From Macrotrachela quadricornifera (taxonomy: Eukaryota > Rotifera > Eurotatoria > Philodinida > Philodinidae), in contig JAJEKB010021383.1 in the NCBI GenBank assembly GCA_022393335.1, forward strand, positions 1,486,762 through 1,550,761: 64,000 nt of DNA. Reading direction: 5' to 3'. A program made the position numbers and the translations under genes. Of this stretch, positions 12,232-26,100 are shown in pieces (position 1 is the first letter of the stretch; each line of letters opens with the position of its first letter). The notes below the pieces were generated by a model. That model was not told the DNA's origin and searched no databases. It was given only the letters and a program-made list of their open reading frames with translations.

Positions 12232-15200
12232 TCATTTTTGTTTAGTAAGAAGACGTATCTAAAAAATTGAGAAAAAAAAATTCTTTTTAATAATCAATTG
12301 ATAATTATCTCCTTTAAACTTACATCATTTCGAAGATCTTTAATTGCTGTTTTAAATTCATTACGTAATTGTACTATTGCATCTTTCTCTTTTCGAACAT
12401 TATTACCAGCTAATTCTATATTATCCACTGATTTTATTCCTGATTCTCGCAAAGAAACTTCATTCTCCATAACCATTCTAAAACGAATAAAACATCATAT
12501 AAAAAAATAAACTTTTATTTTCTTCTACTTGTCAATTTTAGTTAATGCTTCACGTTGTGCATAAGCATAAGTTGATGCACTTTCAAATTCTTGCCATACA
12601 AGTTCAAGTTCCGGTTGAACAGCAATCACTTCTAAAATAAATAAAAAATTATAATTTATAATAATATTCTACAATAACTTACTAAATACACGTTCTAATG
12701 GATTGACATAATTATAACGTACTCGAAGATACCATTGATAAAACATTTTTATTAAAGCAATTATATCAAATATAGTACTAAAAGGAATAAATAATGGTGG
12801 TCGATCATAATATTCTCGAACAACTGCATATTGTTGAAAATTCCAAATATCTGCTTGAACTGATTGAACATCCTGAAAGCTTTTACTATATAACAAAAAA
12901 GAAATCTAATAATCAATAGAAACTATTTAAAAAAACAAAGCACAGTAACTTACTTAAACATTGCAATTAACAAATTAACAAGAAGAATATTTATTAAAAG
13001 CATATGAAAAGCAAGTAAAATATGTGTAGCAATACTTGAACTAATATATGTCGATTCTAAAATAATAATTAATTAATAATTAATAAAATTATTTATATTA
13101 TATACATACCATCTAATCCTTGTAATTCACCTGATATGTTTGTATAAAGTAAATAATAAACAGGATAAAAAACATAACGAAGTACATCACGTCCATTAAA
13201 TTCAAAGTCACCATAATAAGCCATTGATCGTGAAGCAACACCATATGCTGTCATAACAATAGCAATTAATGTAGCAAAAAATGATAAATTTTTTAACTAA
13301 AATATAATTATATCTTTTAAATATTCTTTTTTTTTCTTTATTTTTACCATCTTTCCAATTGAAACTAAATGTGGTCCAAGAAATGGATTTATAATAATAA
13401 ATGAAAGAGATCGCATCCACCAAAGCCATAAATCATATCCCATTATAATCCTATTTAAAAAAAGCAAACACTCTGATAATTATTTCCTTTCTTTGAATGG
13501 ATCTACGACAATTAATCTCAATATTGAGAAATAAAATTGCAAAAAAGAAGCTCTATTATACAAAGAACCACTATCTGCCCTATTTATGCCATACTCTCAT
13601 TAAGATACGATCATAGAACGTCGATCAAGAAGAAGAAAAAAATATTTATATAACTAGAAGGAAGAGGGCATGTTTTCTAATAAGAGATCCCTCTTGCTGT
13701 TATACTACTGTACTTTCTACTACAATGAGCCAATTCATATCTCGCAGGGCATATGAAAAAAAAAGAACATTTCCTTGGCTGAAAGTCGAAGGCTCAGATT
13801 CTCATTGGACCACAGCTACACTAAGAAAATATGTCGAACAAACATTTAATCATTGCACCTATTCGATGCATAACCTTCCTTCTAGCAGAGGAAATTAATC
13901 ATGAATTTCTATTCCTCATCTTCAATTATCTTTAGTCAAATTTTATGGAAAATATTATTAATTAATTAAAATTCAGATTTCTATAGTTAATTTACCTAGC
14001 TGCTTGAAAACTTGCTGAATTGCCAACAGCTTGACATCGTAAAATTAATCCAATATAGAATAAAATAAATGAAATTGAACATAATTGTTTAAAAAAATAT
14101 CGAAAATAATTATGACATTTGCCAAAAAATGAAAGACTATCTTGATTGAAAAACTAAATTAAAAAAAGAAAAAACCGAACATAATATAAAATTTTTAAAA
14201 TAATTTCTTTTATACTTACAACACGAATTTCTTCAATTAACATACATGAAATAATTATAATTACAAGAATTTCTGTTGGATGAATTGATGGTTGATCAAT
14301 TTTAATTGGATCAAAATGAAATAATAAAACATAACTAAATAAGAATAAAAAGCTCATATATTGAACCTAAATATTCAATATATTATATATAATTATTAAA
14401 ATCTATTAAATAAATCCTACATGATGATATGTAAATTTAATATGTAAAGATTGATGAAATTGCCATATTTGATAAAATTTTTTTTTAATAGAACCATGAA
14501 AATGATTAATAGCATATGGATCACAATAATTAATCCCATAAGGTTGTAAACTAGAGAAAAATTTCTTATATAAAAGAAAAAAATTTCATTTTTTACTCAC
14601 GTTGGTTCTGTTGGTAATAGATTCTTTTCATATAAAAAAAAAAAAAACTTCAATATATATATCACATGAAAAATCTGAATTATTTCATTACTTGATTTAC
14701 TGTTCGAAAACGTGCAGCAAATGGTGCAAGTAAACCTAATGTCCATGTACCAATTAATTGTCCAATATAATATCGTATATGAAATTGATCAGAATGTAAT
14801 TTATCATACCAAATACTATTTTCTGCTTGTCTACAACAAGGATGTGAAGAAAATCTTTTACTTTGTGCATCATCTGCTACCTAGAAAAATAAAATTCATT
14901 AAAAAAATAAAATAAAAACATATTCTTTCAAACTTGTAAACATGTTACATCACCAAACATTTCAACACGTTGTATAGTTAATATTTGTGCTATATTTGGA
15001 TTATTTTTAAAACATAAATCAATACAATTAATAGCATATTGTTCAAAATAATGAATCCATTGTGTAAGATCAATTTTTTTATCACCATAAACAGCATCTG
15101 ATGATTTATCACGTAAATGTGAAAGTATTTCAGTTGCTACTAAAGCACCACATATACGATCTTTCATATGAGCAATAAATACTTTTGCAACATCCATATA

Positions 15201-18200
15201 ATTCATAACAATAGACCAAAGAAAAAGATCACGAATAATATAATCTTTTGCTAATTGTTTATATATTGTATCAGTTGCAATTAATTGTCCTTGTTCAATA
15301 TCATGCATTGGAGAAATAATATTTGTAAAACGTTTTATACCCATACGATCTTCTTGTTCTTCAATTTGAGAATCATAATAAAGAGATTTCATATATCCAC
15401 CAACAACATTACGAAATAAATCATTAAGATCATCTGTTGAACGAATAACTTTTCGATTTTGATCATTTTTAGTTTTAACTGCATTACGAAGTAACCAATC
15501 TTCTCGATTCTATAATAATATATATTCAAATATTAAGTTTTTTCATCGCTCTTCAATAATTGATCTTACAACTAGTGTCCTGCAACCGGGTCGGGTACCC
15601 GGCACCCGATCCGACCCGAGAATTGATGATTAGTATTTAGCGAAACTGGTCGAATTTTAGAAGCACGAAGACAACAACTTAGTTCTGAGTCACTTGACTC
15701 ACTTGTTTTTTTGCGAAATTTTAAATGATATTTTTTTGTTGTTTATTTTATTTATTGATGATGTAATTAAAATAATAGTATATTTTGTCGTATGAAATAA
15801 AAGTTCTAAAAGCATAGTATGGCTTTGAAAAGCCCTGCTAAATATCAATTACTTTCGGGTCGGGTCCGGGTGCGAAAAGTCGTACCCGTGCAGGACACTA
15901 GTTTACACTATGACGTTTGACGGAGATATTGGCAAAGCAAGAGTCAAAAATAGCTCATTCTATATATTTAATTTATTTTTCATTTGAAAGAATCTTAAGC
16001 TATCTTTATTATATTTATATATTATGTATACATACGATAGCTTCTTCAGTATATAATAATGCTATAAATTCGCTATAACGTTTATTATTTTTATTATTAT
16101 CTCTTGCAGCAAATGGATTTAATTGTGGATGAAAAAAAAATTCATCTAATTCAAAACCAAGTTGAATAAAATAATGAATAAATTTATGTCGTTGTTTTGT
16201 TAATGCACGACAGAAAATGGTTTTTTTGTCATATATATTATCAAGAGAATCTTGAACAATCCATTCTTTTGCTGTATTTATACAATCCCAATCAATTGCT
16301 AATTCAAGTAAATAATCAAGATGTGTTACATATCGATGAGTTTTATTTGAATTTGATATTTGTCGTTTAATTTTACTTTCTACAGCTATATATATATAAA
16401 TTATAGATTTTTCCTTTTTTTATAGAATAAAAATAAAATTCTTACATTTACATATACTTCGAAGTATTGTTTCAGATAATTTTTCACCTTTATTTAAATT
16501 AAATACACTAATTTTTGAACGAACTGTTGGTTGTAAACAATATAAAATCATAAGAATTATTTCATTACTAACTTTTTTTAAATTATTTAATTTAATATCT
16601 TTTGTTGAACGATAACTATCAATTCCATTTATTGCTTGAATTAATTCATCATTCATAGAATTATAATATTTATCAAATTTTATACGTAATCTAAACAATT
16701 AGAATAACAATAATCAATGTACCTAAAATAGTTATGTCTTGTTAAAATCTCAATGATCAGTTCTCATCTTCATACTTTTTTTAGTTCAGATACTATTGTC
16801 TACTGAGAAATAGTTTGTAAAATGGAGTCGTTTAATACATGTTGACAATGGTGAAGAAAATGTATAGATGAAATGAGATTTCATTCAATATGTTCTAATT
16901 TCAGAAAGATCTCTTCGTGTTTGTATACATGTCACGTTAGTTACTTCGTATAAATGTAGGAACGCTTTTTTTATATAAAAACATTTAAAAAGTTTTATCA
17001 GAACACTTTTTATAGAGAATTTTTTCATAGGTTGACGACTTTAACCCAGTGTACATTCAGCAGTTGATGAAAGTTGTAATTTCAGTTATATAAATAATAT
17101 ATATTTTACATACCGATTTCGATTAATTCGATTTGAATCATCAGATTGTGTGAATTGAAGATTAGCGGTATTTAGAAGTGATTCTCGTCGTTTAAATGTT
17201 TCATTTAACGTTAAACGTGTATCACTTTCATCATCAATATCAATAGGTGTTGTCCAATTAATATCAAGATCCATTTCTTGTGTTCGTAACAACCATCGAA
17301 CAATATAATCAGCAATACGACCGGTATTCTAAATATTTTTCATAATAAAATTTATTATTACTTCTCATACAACGAATACTGGATCATTTCTAGTAGTGAA
17401 CCAGCACAACTGACGATTGACTGTGATTTACGGGAAAAAAACCTGCGGTTCAACGATAATCTATCGGTGGACTATATATATAGTAGAAAGTGCTATGGGG
17501 GTATCCGAAAAACACACCTGCTACTAGTATGTCCGAGGAACTTTCCAGTATTACAGTATCTTAAAGTGCTTTCGAGGTACGTGTAAGGTACTTGCTGGAA
17601 AGCGTTTAGTAAACGGATACTTGAAGGTACTGATCAAATACTCAACTGAGCACCATTACACAGTATTTTCAAGTATCCTGTTATCAAAATTGCAGTATGT
17701 TGATGATCAAACATAACCCTAGACTTTTTTCATCATTGTTTCTCTCAAAAAAATTTAAGACATTTTTCGATTTTACTTAATTTACTATTTGCAATTCTGA
17801 AAACTAAAACAGGTTAAATGTCGGTATCTGGTCGAACTTGAGTTGATCTGATCTCTATCAGACTACTTCAAGGTAGTCTTTTCTCAGTTTACTATCTAGA
17901 TCGGCATATTCTCGATTAGTTGAATAGTCAAGAAATAATCTAAAAAAAAGGTTAGTATTCGATTTGTATCATATGAGTTTTTATTAATAATAAAATTAAC
18001 TTACATTAATAATTATAATTGGAATATTTCTACGAAGATCATTATAAATTGATCTAACAGAATCTTCACCACCTTCAAATAAAAGTGTGACACTTGGAAC
18101 TAAAAATAATTAAATTATTGTTTTTTAAAAAAAAAAAGGAAATTAATCTATACCTGGTAATACTTGTTTTGTACGTCCATTAGCAATAGTTTTTACTAAA

Positions 18201-19325
18201 CGAGTACGATAATCACCTATATTATAATATCGAAGTGTGCCATCATCAAGTAATATAAAATGTGTATGATTCATTTCTAGATTTTGTTCACCAGATTTCC
18301 ATTGATTTATATTTTTCTATGATAAAAATAAAAATTTAATTATCAAATTGTTTTTTTTTCAATCACATCTAATAGATTTTCAATTTAGTTAATGTTCCAT
18401 GAATAGAATGTTATTTGTTGCAAAGAAAAGAAAAGAAAAAAAAATATATATATATAAATTTACTAAATTTTGTTCTTGAGAAGAAGATAAATTATTTGGT
18501 AATTCAATATGTTCGAATCGTTGAAAATCATTTAGATTTTTAACACAACCATAATTACATATACCAATAGCTATTGTTTTATCTTGTGGTTTAGTTAATT
18601 TTCTTTTACGAATAGCTTGTCCAATAAGTTGTACAATACCAACATTCATTCCATTTGTAAATAACCAAGTATCTAAATAAAATAATTATTTAAATAAACA
18701 AAAACAAAAAATAAATTCTTACTTGATTTACTAATAAATTTAACAAGATCATCAAGAAAATTAATTTCTAATTTTCCTCGTAATTTAAAATATTTATGTC
18801 CACCTGTTACTTGCATTAAAAGTGCAGGTGAAGAAATATGCCAAATATCAAGTAATATTGTTTCAAATATAGATGGATCACTTTCAATATCACATCGAAC
18901 ATACTATTTTATATAAAAAATAAATAATAAAATTTAATTATCTTATTTCATACCGGTGCTCCATTAATTAAAGAAACACCTTGTTCTTTTGTTGGATCTT
19001 TAATTGTATGAATATTTTGTTGCCATTTTTCATTCGGTTTTAATTGATCATTTATATTAAAATGTTCATATTTAGTTCGATTACAATGACATAATTTACC
19101 ATTTGGACTATAATAAATGATTAGATTTTCTAGATATTTATATATATATATATTAATACCTGTCAGGAAGAAAACTAACACATCGACGACGATTAATAGG
19201 AATTAAATTAAATGCAGCATCATATTCAGCTGGATTCTATAGAAATAATATTTAAATAACAATGAAAAATAAATAAGAATAAAATTCTAGCATACATATT
19301 TACGTTCGGCTTTATTTCTTGCCAT
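12232..19325 (-). CDS. TRPM-family cation channel, complete 23-exon gene
   Basis: Exons (minus): 19325-19296, 19236-19160, 19107-18954, 18903-18723, 18672-18464, 18316-18154, 18099-18005, 17328-17114, 16690-16446, 16385-16036, 15509-14934, 14880-14692, 14623-14601, 14550-14421, 14366-14220, 14153-13996, 13450-13348, 13296-13110, 13056-12954, 12885-12683, 12631-12529, 12477-12324 and 12258-12232; 3822 bp, 1273 aa. Order of domains: N-terminal TRPM homology/SLOG region (VTGGHKYF, NGMNVGIVQLIG, LLFEGGEDSV, NTGRIADYIV; about 85-310), helical MHR repeats (310-765), six membrane segments (about 880-1112) with the S4-S5 mark LGPHLVSIGKM and S6 ILLVNLLIAMF, then IWNFQQYAVVREYYDRP and a C-terminal coiled coil (1215-1273). 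There is no kinase or NUDT9 domain, so it appears channel-only. The start could lie further upstream if a 5' exon was missed. Confidence 0.92.
13661..13895 (+). repeat. dispersed repeat, copy B, in a TRPM intron
   Basis: Same-orientation relative of 2613-2912, located in the 545-bp intron between TRPM exons 16 and 17. It matches from GGCATGTTT through the AACCTTCCTTCTAGCAG region and lacks the ~80-bp GT..AG-bounded segment of copy A. It explains most of the unusual length of this intron. Confidence 0.75.
15571..15902. mobile_element. 332-bp non-autonomous TIR element (MITE) in a TRPM intron
   Basis: The ends are inverted copies starting ACTAGTGTCCTGCA, extending imperfectly about 70 bp inward through GC-rich GGGTCGGGT/ACCCGACCCG words. 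Both ends are flanked by the direct repeat TTACA (15566-15570 and 15903-15907), a likely target-site duplication. No coding capacity. It sits in the intron between TRPM exons 10 and 11 and does not touch splice sites. Superfamily uncertain. Confidence 0.8.
17329..18004. other. long TRPM intron, internal content unexplained
   Basis: This is a 676-bp intron in a gene whose introns are mostly about 50-70 bp. About 17390-17700 is less AT-rich than the surroundings and repeats words such as CTTTCCAG, GAGGTAC and AAGTATCC in both orientations. That suggests a degenerate foldback insertion, but clean ends could not be found. Confidence 0.35.
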
Positions 19326-19968
19326 AAATTTTTGACTTTAAAATTTCATTTTAGATTAAAAAAAATAAGTATAGTTATTTAAGAAAATAACTTTTTCTTT
19401 CTTAAAGAACAAATAAAGAATATTACCCATAGTAACTCTTGTTCGCAATCTGTTACAATTAAGAAAATGAAAGTATTGTAGCATGTGATTCTCATGAAAA
19501 TAATTTCTTTGTTTCTATATCGACACAATATTAGTATTACTTCACATAAAAATTTGAGAAACGCGTTTTCTTTTTCTTCTTCTTCTTCTTCATAATCAAC
19601 GAGTGTTAACTTCCTTTTTTTTCTTCTTTTCTGTGATGAATACATAAAAAAACATGACTTGTTCTCTACATTATTATATATTTATATATAATAAAATTTC
19701 TTCTCAAGCAGTTTTGTAACAATAACAACAATTTTATTTAAATTTGGAGGGTAACCAGCAAGTATACCAGATTATAGACTTTGATTCTTAATTCTTAGAA
19801 AGATCTGTACGAAAATGAAATATTAAACAAATTGATAAATCAATTTCTTATGTTAAAAGGCAATATTCTCGTATTTTCTTTTCATGTATTTCAATTAAAA
19901 TTTTGCTATAAAGAGAAATAATTGATTTTATTTATTTAAATCAACATAAACAAACACACACAAACACA
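19326..19968. other. intergenic between neprilysin (3') and TRPM (5')
   Basis: Both neighbours are on the minus strand, so this holds the TRPM promoter and the neprilysin 3' untranslated region. It contains a CTT microsatellite at about 19569-19590. The open frame on the minus strand there is low-complexity Lys/Glu and is not supported as a gene. Confidence 0.6.
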
Positions 19969-22900
19969 CTACCAAACAGTACATTTGTTCACACGACTAC
20001 TTCCTTGACCAGGTTTACAGCCAAATACACGATCGAATTCAACAAAATTTGATAATGGACCAAGAACTCTGAAAAATAAATGATTATTTATTAATTAAAA
20101 TAAAAATAATAGAATATAAATACCTAAATCGTGGAATAGAATGAACATCTGTTAAAACTCTATTTAAAGCATATGCATCAGTAAATTTTGCACACCATCC
20201 ATGAGCATATCCAATAAAAAATAATTGTTCTTCAGAATATTTATTTAAACCTGGTAATCTTCTGTCTATATTTGGATTTTCTCTAACCCAATTTTGATAA
20301 GCCTACAATATAAATATATATAAGTATTTCAATATATAAATATAATTAATTTACATAAAATGAACTTTTAATTCCACCATTATCAGCAATATTTTCTCCT
20401 TGTGTTTGAACACCATTTATCTAAAAGAAAATAATTTTATTTTTTAATTAAATAAATAAAATTCGAAATAAAACGAACCTTCTCATGAATTTGATCTACT
20501 GTATAGTTACTATATTGATCAATAATACATTGTTTTCGTTCATTAAATTGATTTATTGTACTATTTGTCCACCATGGAATTTTATTTCCATCTTTATCAT
20601 ATTGACGACCATCATCATCAAATCCATGTGTTATTTCGTGACCAATAACCATACCAATACCTAAATCAAAGATTAATTTTCAATCAATTAAAACTTAACT
20701 ACTACATACCACCATAGTTCAAATATCTAAAAGAAAATAACACAAAAATTTAGATAGAATTTTAAAAAACAAAATAAATATTTACTTTGGTGCATTTTTA
20801 TTAAAATATGGCATTTGTAAAATACCAGCTGGGAAAGCTAAAAAAATTCAAAGAAGAATTTTTTCGAATATTTTTCTGATAAAAAAATCTTACATATAGC
20901 ATTTGTTGATGGTTCATAAAAAGCATTAACTACAGTTGGAGGAAGATCACCCCAAGCACGATGATCAACAACTTCACGAAGTTGACGAAAATCTTCTTGA
21001 GCTTTAATTCGTTGCATTTGAAGAACATTTGAAATATATGACGTATGAAAGACATACTACAATTAATAAATAATCGAATTTCATCTTGTTTTTTTTTTTT
21101 TAAATTAAATGATATTCTTACTTGAGCATACATTTTTTCTAATTGTGTTGTATTATCACTAGCTACATAATCTGGATAACCAATATTTTCATAGATAGCT
21201 TGAAGCTATATAAAGAAAAGAAACAAAAAAAAAATCAATTATTTTATTTTTTTTTTTAAATTTTACTTTATCAACAGCTTTAGCTTTTGAAACATCATCC
21301 ATCCATGTTGCATTTTCAAGCATAACGTTCATTGAATTTCGAATATTTTTAATAATATCTTTTGATTGATTACGTGCATCTTCATTAAAATAATTTTGAA
21401 CATAAAGTCTTGATACAGCAAAACCCATATTATCATTAACATAATTAGCACATGTTGTTGAACGTGTTGGTTCAGCACTAGTGCCTTTGAATACTCGATC
21501 AAATTGTTCACGTGTACTTCGAATTCGTTTTGGCATATTACTTGCACGATTCATCATAAAACGCCATATTAAATAATTTTGTACAACACGTTGTGGACTT
21601 TCTGCAAGAATATTTGAAACATTTACTAAATAAGCAACTTCACTAACAGCTACAACATCGGAATTCATTAATGTTACATTGCCAATAAGATATGATTGAC
21701 TTAAATAATTAGTAAAATCAAACTATAAAAATTTCATAATTAATTTTTTTTTTTGTTAAATTAAAACTTACATTAGATTGAAATGAACTTGAAAGATTAC
21801 CAACAGTTGTTCGAATAGTTTCATTTTCACGAAGACGTTGTTCTGATTCACTCCAATGATACTAAATTAAATAAAATATTACAAAAAATATTAATAAACA
21901 AAAAATTTTACTTGAGAAATATTTTTCTCTAATAAATACATTGCTGCAACATCACTATCAATTGATGTTGTAACATTTGTTAATGCTCGAGCTAAATCAC
22001 CCATAAATTGACGATAAGCTGCAGTAATATCTGTTTCATTTTCATAATATTTTGTTTCTTGTAATCCAAGACTACCTTGTCCAAGCTGAAATAATATTAT
22101 TTAAAAAAAAAAAAGAATAGATATATTTTATTTACTTCAATATCATAAACTGATGAATTTTCTTGATTAGTTGCTGTAACAACACTAAATATTATTTCAT
22201 TATCATATTTACGTAATTTAAGTAAAAGATCTGATAAATTAAAACTTGGAGGAACCCATAATGAACCTTCTAAAATAGGCCATCCACCAAATTCATTTTT
22301 AACAATTGAAAGTACAGCTTCAACACCATCTGCTTCGATAGCAGCTTCATCAATACATGATTCATATAAATTACGAGCATTTATAATTGCATTTGGTTCA
22401 ACAGTTCCATTTGGTGTTGTTGCAGATAAAAGATCTTATAGAAATAGAATTAATAATAAATAAAAAAATAAAAAATTATATTTTATATTATACCAATTAT
22501 ATTTGAATCTAATTGTGTATCCAAAAGATTAAAAATATTTTGAACACCACCTAAACAATAAATGTAAAAATTTTTTTTTTATTGAAAAAAATCTGAATTT
22601 ACTATCTTCTGGAATGCGTGCACTTTTTAACCATGCTCCACAAGCAAAATCATAAAAATCTTCACAAGGATTAACTGTTTCATCAATTGAATCCAATAAA
22701 TAATCCGCTATAATTATTAATTCATATAGATAATTTTTAAGCAAAAAAAAATATACAATACATACCTGCTTTAATACAATATGGTGTTAAACATAGATTA
22801 TCGACTAAAAAAGAAATTAAATTTATAATTTTAGATTAAATTAAAATGAAAAAGAGGATGAATGGCAATACCAATAGGTGCTGTTGTTGTTGTTACTGTT

Positions 22901-23163
22901 GCTGTTGTTGTTGATAATGTTGTTACCGTTGGTGCTACTGTTGTTGTTGGTGATGTTGAATTTTTGTGTTTTGCAACAGCGAATAAAACAGCAAAAACAA
23001 TTGTAGTAGCAAGAAGAATAGCAACCAGAACAGCAAGCCATCGATTATAACTGCGTGGACGATCCTTTAGTAGTAAATTTGATTCTTGACTAAATAGATT
23101 TCATTATGATTTATTTTAATTAGATAATAATACATACTTTACAGAGTTGTTGTCTCGCATCAT
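19969..23163 (-). CDS. neprilysin-like zinc metallopeptidase (M13), 17 exons
   Basis: Exons (minus): 23163-23138, 23089-22872, 22804-22766, 22707-22603, 22550-22494, 22434-22136, 22085-21912, 21861-21772, 21722-21267, 21205-21122, 21056-20894, 20837-20786, 20726-20710 (17 bp), 20660-20479, 20420-20355, 20302-20124 and 20068-19969; 2307 bp, 768 aa. It is a type II membrane protein: short cytoplasmic head, membrane segment about residues 26-48, Thr-rich stalk about 53-80, then the M13 ectodomain beginning with [13 protein letters not shown]. The zinc site is HEITH (near 601) with the third ligand Glu in ENIADNGG (near 662). It ends in Cys-x-Val-Trp, the hallmark M13 C-terminus. These enzymes cleave short extracellular peptides. 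The active-site residues visible are intact. Length matches the family. Confidence 0.93.
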
Positions 23164-26100
23164 AGCAACTCAAAGTTAATCTAAAATATAAATTTGAATT
23201 GATAATTTTTCACTTAAAAAGAAGCAAAAAAGTCAACTTTAATCCAAAAGAAAAACATACGAATGATACAAAATGGTAGTAAAATTTGTTTTATATAATG
23301 ATAAAATGTATAAAAAAGAATATATTCATTATCATGATTATAATGCAAATTCTACATTTGATAAGATATCTTTGATTCATCATTTCTCTTTCTGTACTTT
23401 GCTCTTGTCATTATTGCATATTACCTTGAGAATATTATAAAAATGATAAAGATAAAGAAAAGATGAATTTTTCTTTATAAGTGGTTAAACAGTTCGCTTG
23501 TAAAGTAACTGGATACACATGCAGTAAGAAAATTTTTTTCTGATCATTGATCTTTAATATCATCATTTCGGTACATTATATGCGTCATGTATGTTTGCTA
23601 GAAAATTATGCAAAGATTATATAATATTCAGAAGTGTCTAAATTACCATAAAAAATAAAATGAAAAGATGAACTACTAATTAGTAAATTTGAATCAGAAA
23701 CAATCATTTTATTTTCTTCTTTCGATATCATCTCATTTTTATTATTCAATTTTGTCGAATGAGAACTATTGTTCTTTTCGTTTTTTCTTGTTCAAACGAA
23801 CTTTGAAGAATTTATTCATTTTCATACTATTTTATACAAACAGAAGAAAATACCGCGTTGAAAGGCAACGAAGAAGATAAAACCGTTTTATTTTTTATCA
23901 TTTAAATTAGTTAAATTATGAAATATTGAATGCTATTGATTTATTATAATATTCGAGTGTATCTAAGAAATCGACTAGAGGATTTTATAGATCGTACTGT
24001 GTCACATTGCTCCATGATACATCCATTTTGACATATACTAATTGACTTTTTATACTTATGAGAAAANNNNNNNNNNCCGTAATAAGCTATCGAATCAGTT
24101 GAAATATATACAAAACAATGGATAGAGCATTATTTATGTGTCATCCATTATTATATCATTTTCTCTCCTTGCATACTTGTATTTGTATATTAAAACTCTG
24201 AAATCTTATTCAAACATATGGTTTTTTTATCACCAGTATTATAAGTGAAGAAGTTATCTTTTGACAACTGATGTCGAAGTTTAATAATGGTTATCAAAAG
24301 AAAAAGAATATGACAATGTTGACTGTTGAAGTCGATATAAAAATGCTTATAATTATCATCGACATCAACGCAACGAACAGCAATACTAGAATAAATGTCA
24401 ACTTCTGTTTTACCAATGAAATAATCATGAAACATAATATGAGTGGGGTTTGTATCTGAGATGGAGACCGACAAGAGAAGATCTCCAAGTTACTGAGATC
24501 AATTTAATAAAAATTTCCAGGCAAAATACTTCCACTATCCGATGAATATATACATGAGATGGAATTTTTTTTCTACTAATATTAACGGATATACGACAAT
24601 AAATGTCTCTCTACGTATTTCTACAATATCTCACCTAGATTATGACGCAAATATTTGAGTTTTGTTTCTTTAAAAGATAACACGTGTAATTTTTTACAGA
24701 ATCTTATGAAAAGAGCTGTTGAAACAATCAACTACGAAGTCATAACCAGTCAATCTTCTAATAATCCAAAATGGCACACTGTCAAGCGTACATTTTTTAG
24801 GAAATTAATAATTTCGTTTCTTTGAGAAAACCAGATACGAAATCCTCTCAAAATTTTACACCATTCTACTCATAGTAATATGATAGAGAAAACGTTTTCT
24901 TTAAGTTTCCAATGAATTTGAATATGTAATCATTTTTTATTTATGATAACAAATTTAAATATATTGAAAATATATCATTTCAGAGTATTGCATTATTGAC
25001 CAGATATACTTTTACACTTAATTGTCTGAATAGTTCTTTTCACAAGATTTTGCAGAGAATTCTACAAGTCATCTATTGAAAAAATATGTGAGCATCAACG
25101 TTACAATTTGTGCAATATCGTGCAGAAATACATAGCACAAACACAATGATTGGAGGAAATAAAAGAATGTTCACTATGCGTGGAGAAAGAACAAAAATCG
25201 TTATCATTGGCGACAATTTTATTGCTGATCGTTGATTATGCATTAAAAAATACTTTTTTAAGACGTTACCTTTAGAAGTAATATTGATGTCTATGCAATT
25301 ACTAATTATATGATTACATATTTTTTCTTTAAAATATTTTCATTGCCAGAAAAAAAATAACAACCTATAATGGTTGAATATTACTAGCTGTGCTTGCTGG
25401 AATCTACATTCATTTACATATGATATATTTAGTAAAAATTTCATCATAAGTACTGAGACCTGTTCAATCAGACAAATAATCGATTAATAACAAACAATCT
25501 TTGGAAATGAAGAGTTTAGCGTTTTTTCAGTCCAATAACGAATGGATGTTTTCGTTAGTTATTCTAGACTTATTGCATGCAATATGAATGTTATCTGCTT
25601 GCTAAAGTAGTTGTCTAATATACGATCCCAGTTTTTCTAATAATTCTTCGAAACATATAAAAATTAGTGTAGTTTGGTTTTCAGATACATCAATTATAAG
25701 CATAATCTGCCATCAGACAATCCTTCTAGAAATCAATATTATAATATAGACAAAAATATATATAATTACATATCTGCATCAAATAGTAACATGTTTTCAT
25801 TACAACTTTATATTAAATTGATCTGAATCGATAATTGTTTCATACTTGATATTAGAATACTTGACATAGTAAACTAATGCAATTTCAGTGGAAATCTTTC
25901 CTTAAAGGATGACTAACTGAAAGGCTAACATCAATCGTATTTACATTGACGAATAAAAACTGATAAGACGCAAGATAGATTCTGAAACTGGCATTGATAG
26001 AATGCAGAGAAATGAGTAGTATTATGATTATATTTTGTTGTAACTTTTATTATATGAGAAACTGATATAATTCATAACATGGTTTACGTATCTACATCGA

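Noticed and set aside
19379..19645. 88-aa minus-strand frame rich in Lys and Glu
   Set aside because: It is driven by the CTT microsatellite and has no conserved feature; it lies between the TRPM start and the neprilysin stop.
22841..23050. Low-complexity frames in both strands over the neprilysin stalk
   Set aside because: They come from the Thr-codon repeat (ACA/GTT) of the real exon read in other frames.
24190..24488. Overlapping open frames on both strands near the assembly gap
   Set aside because: The frames are shadows of each other and neither shows a family motif or plausible splice context.
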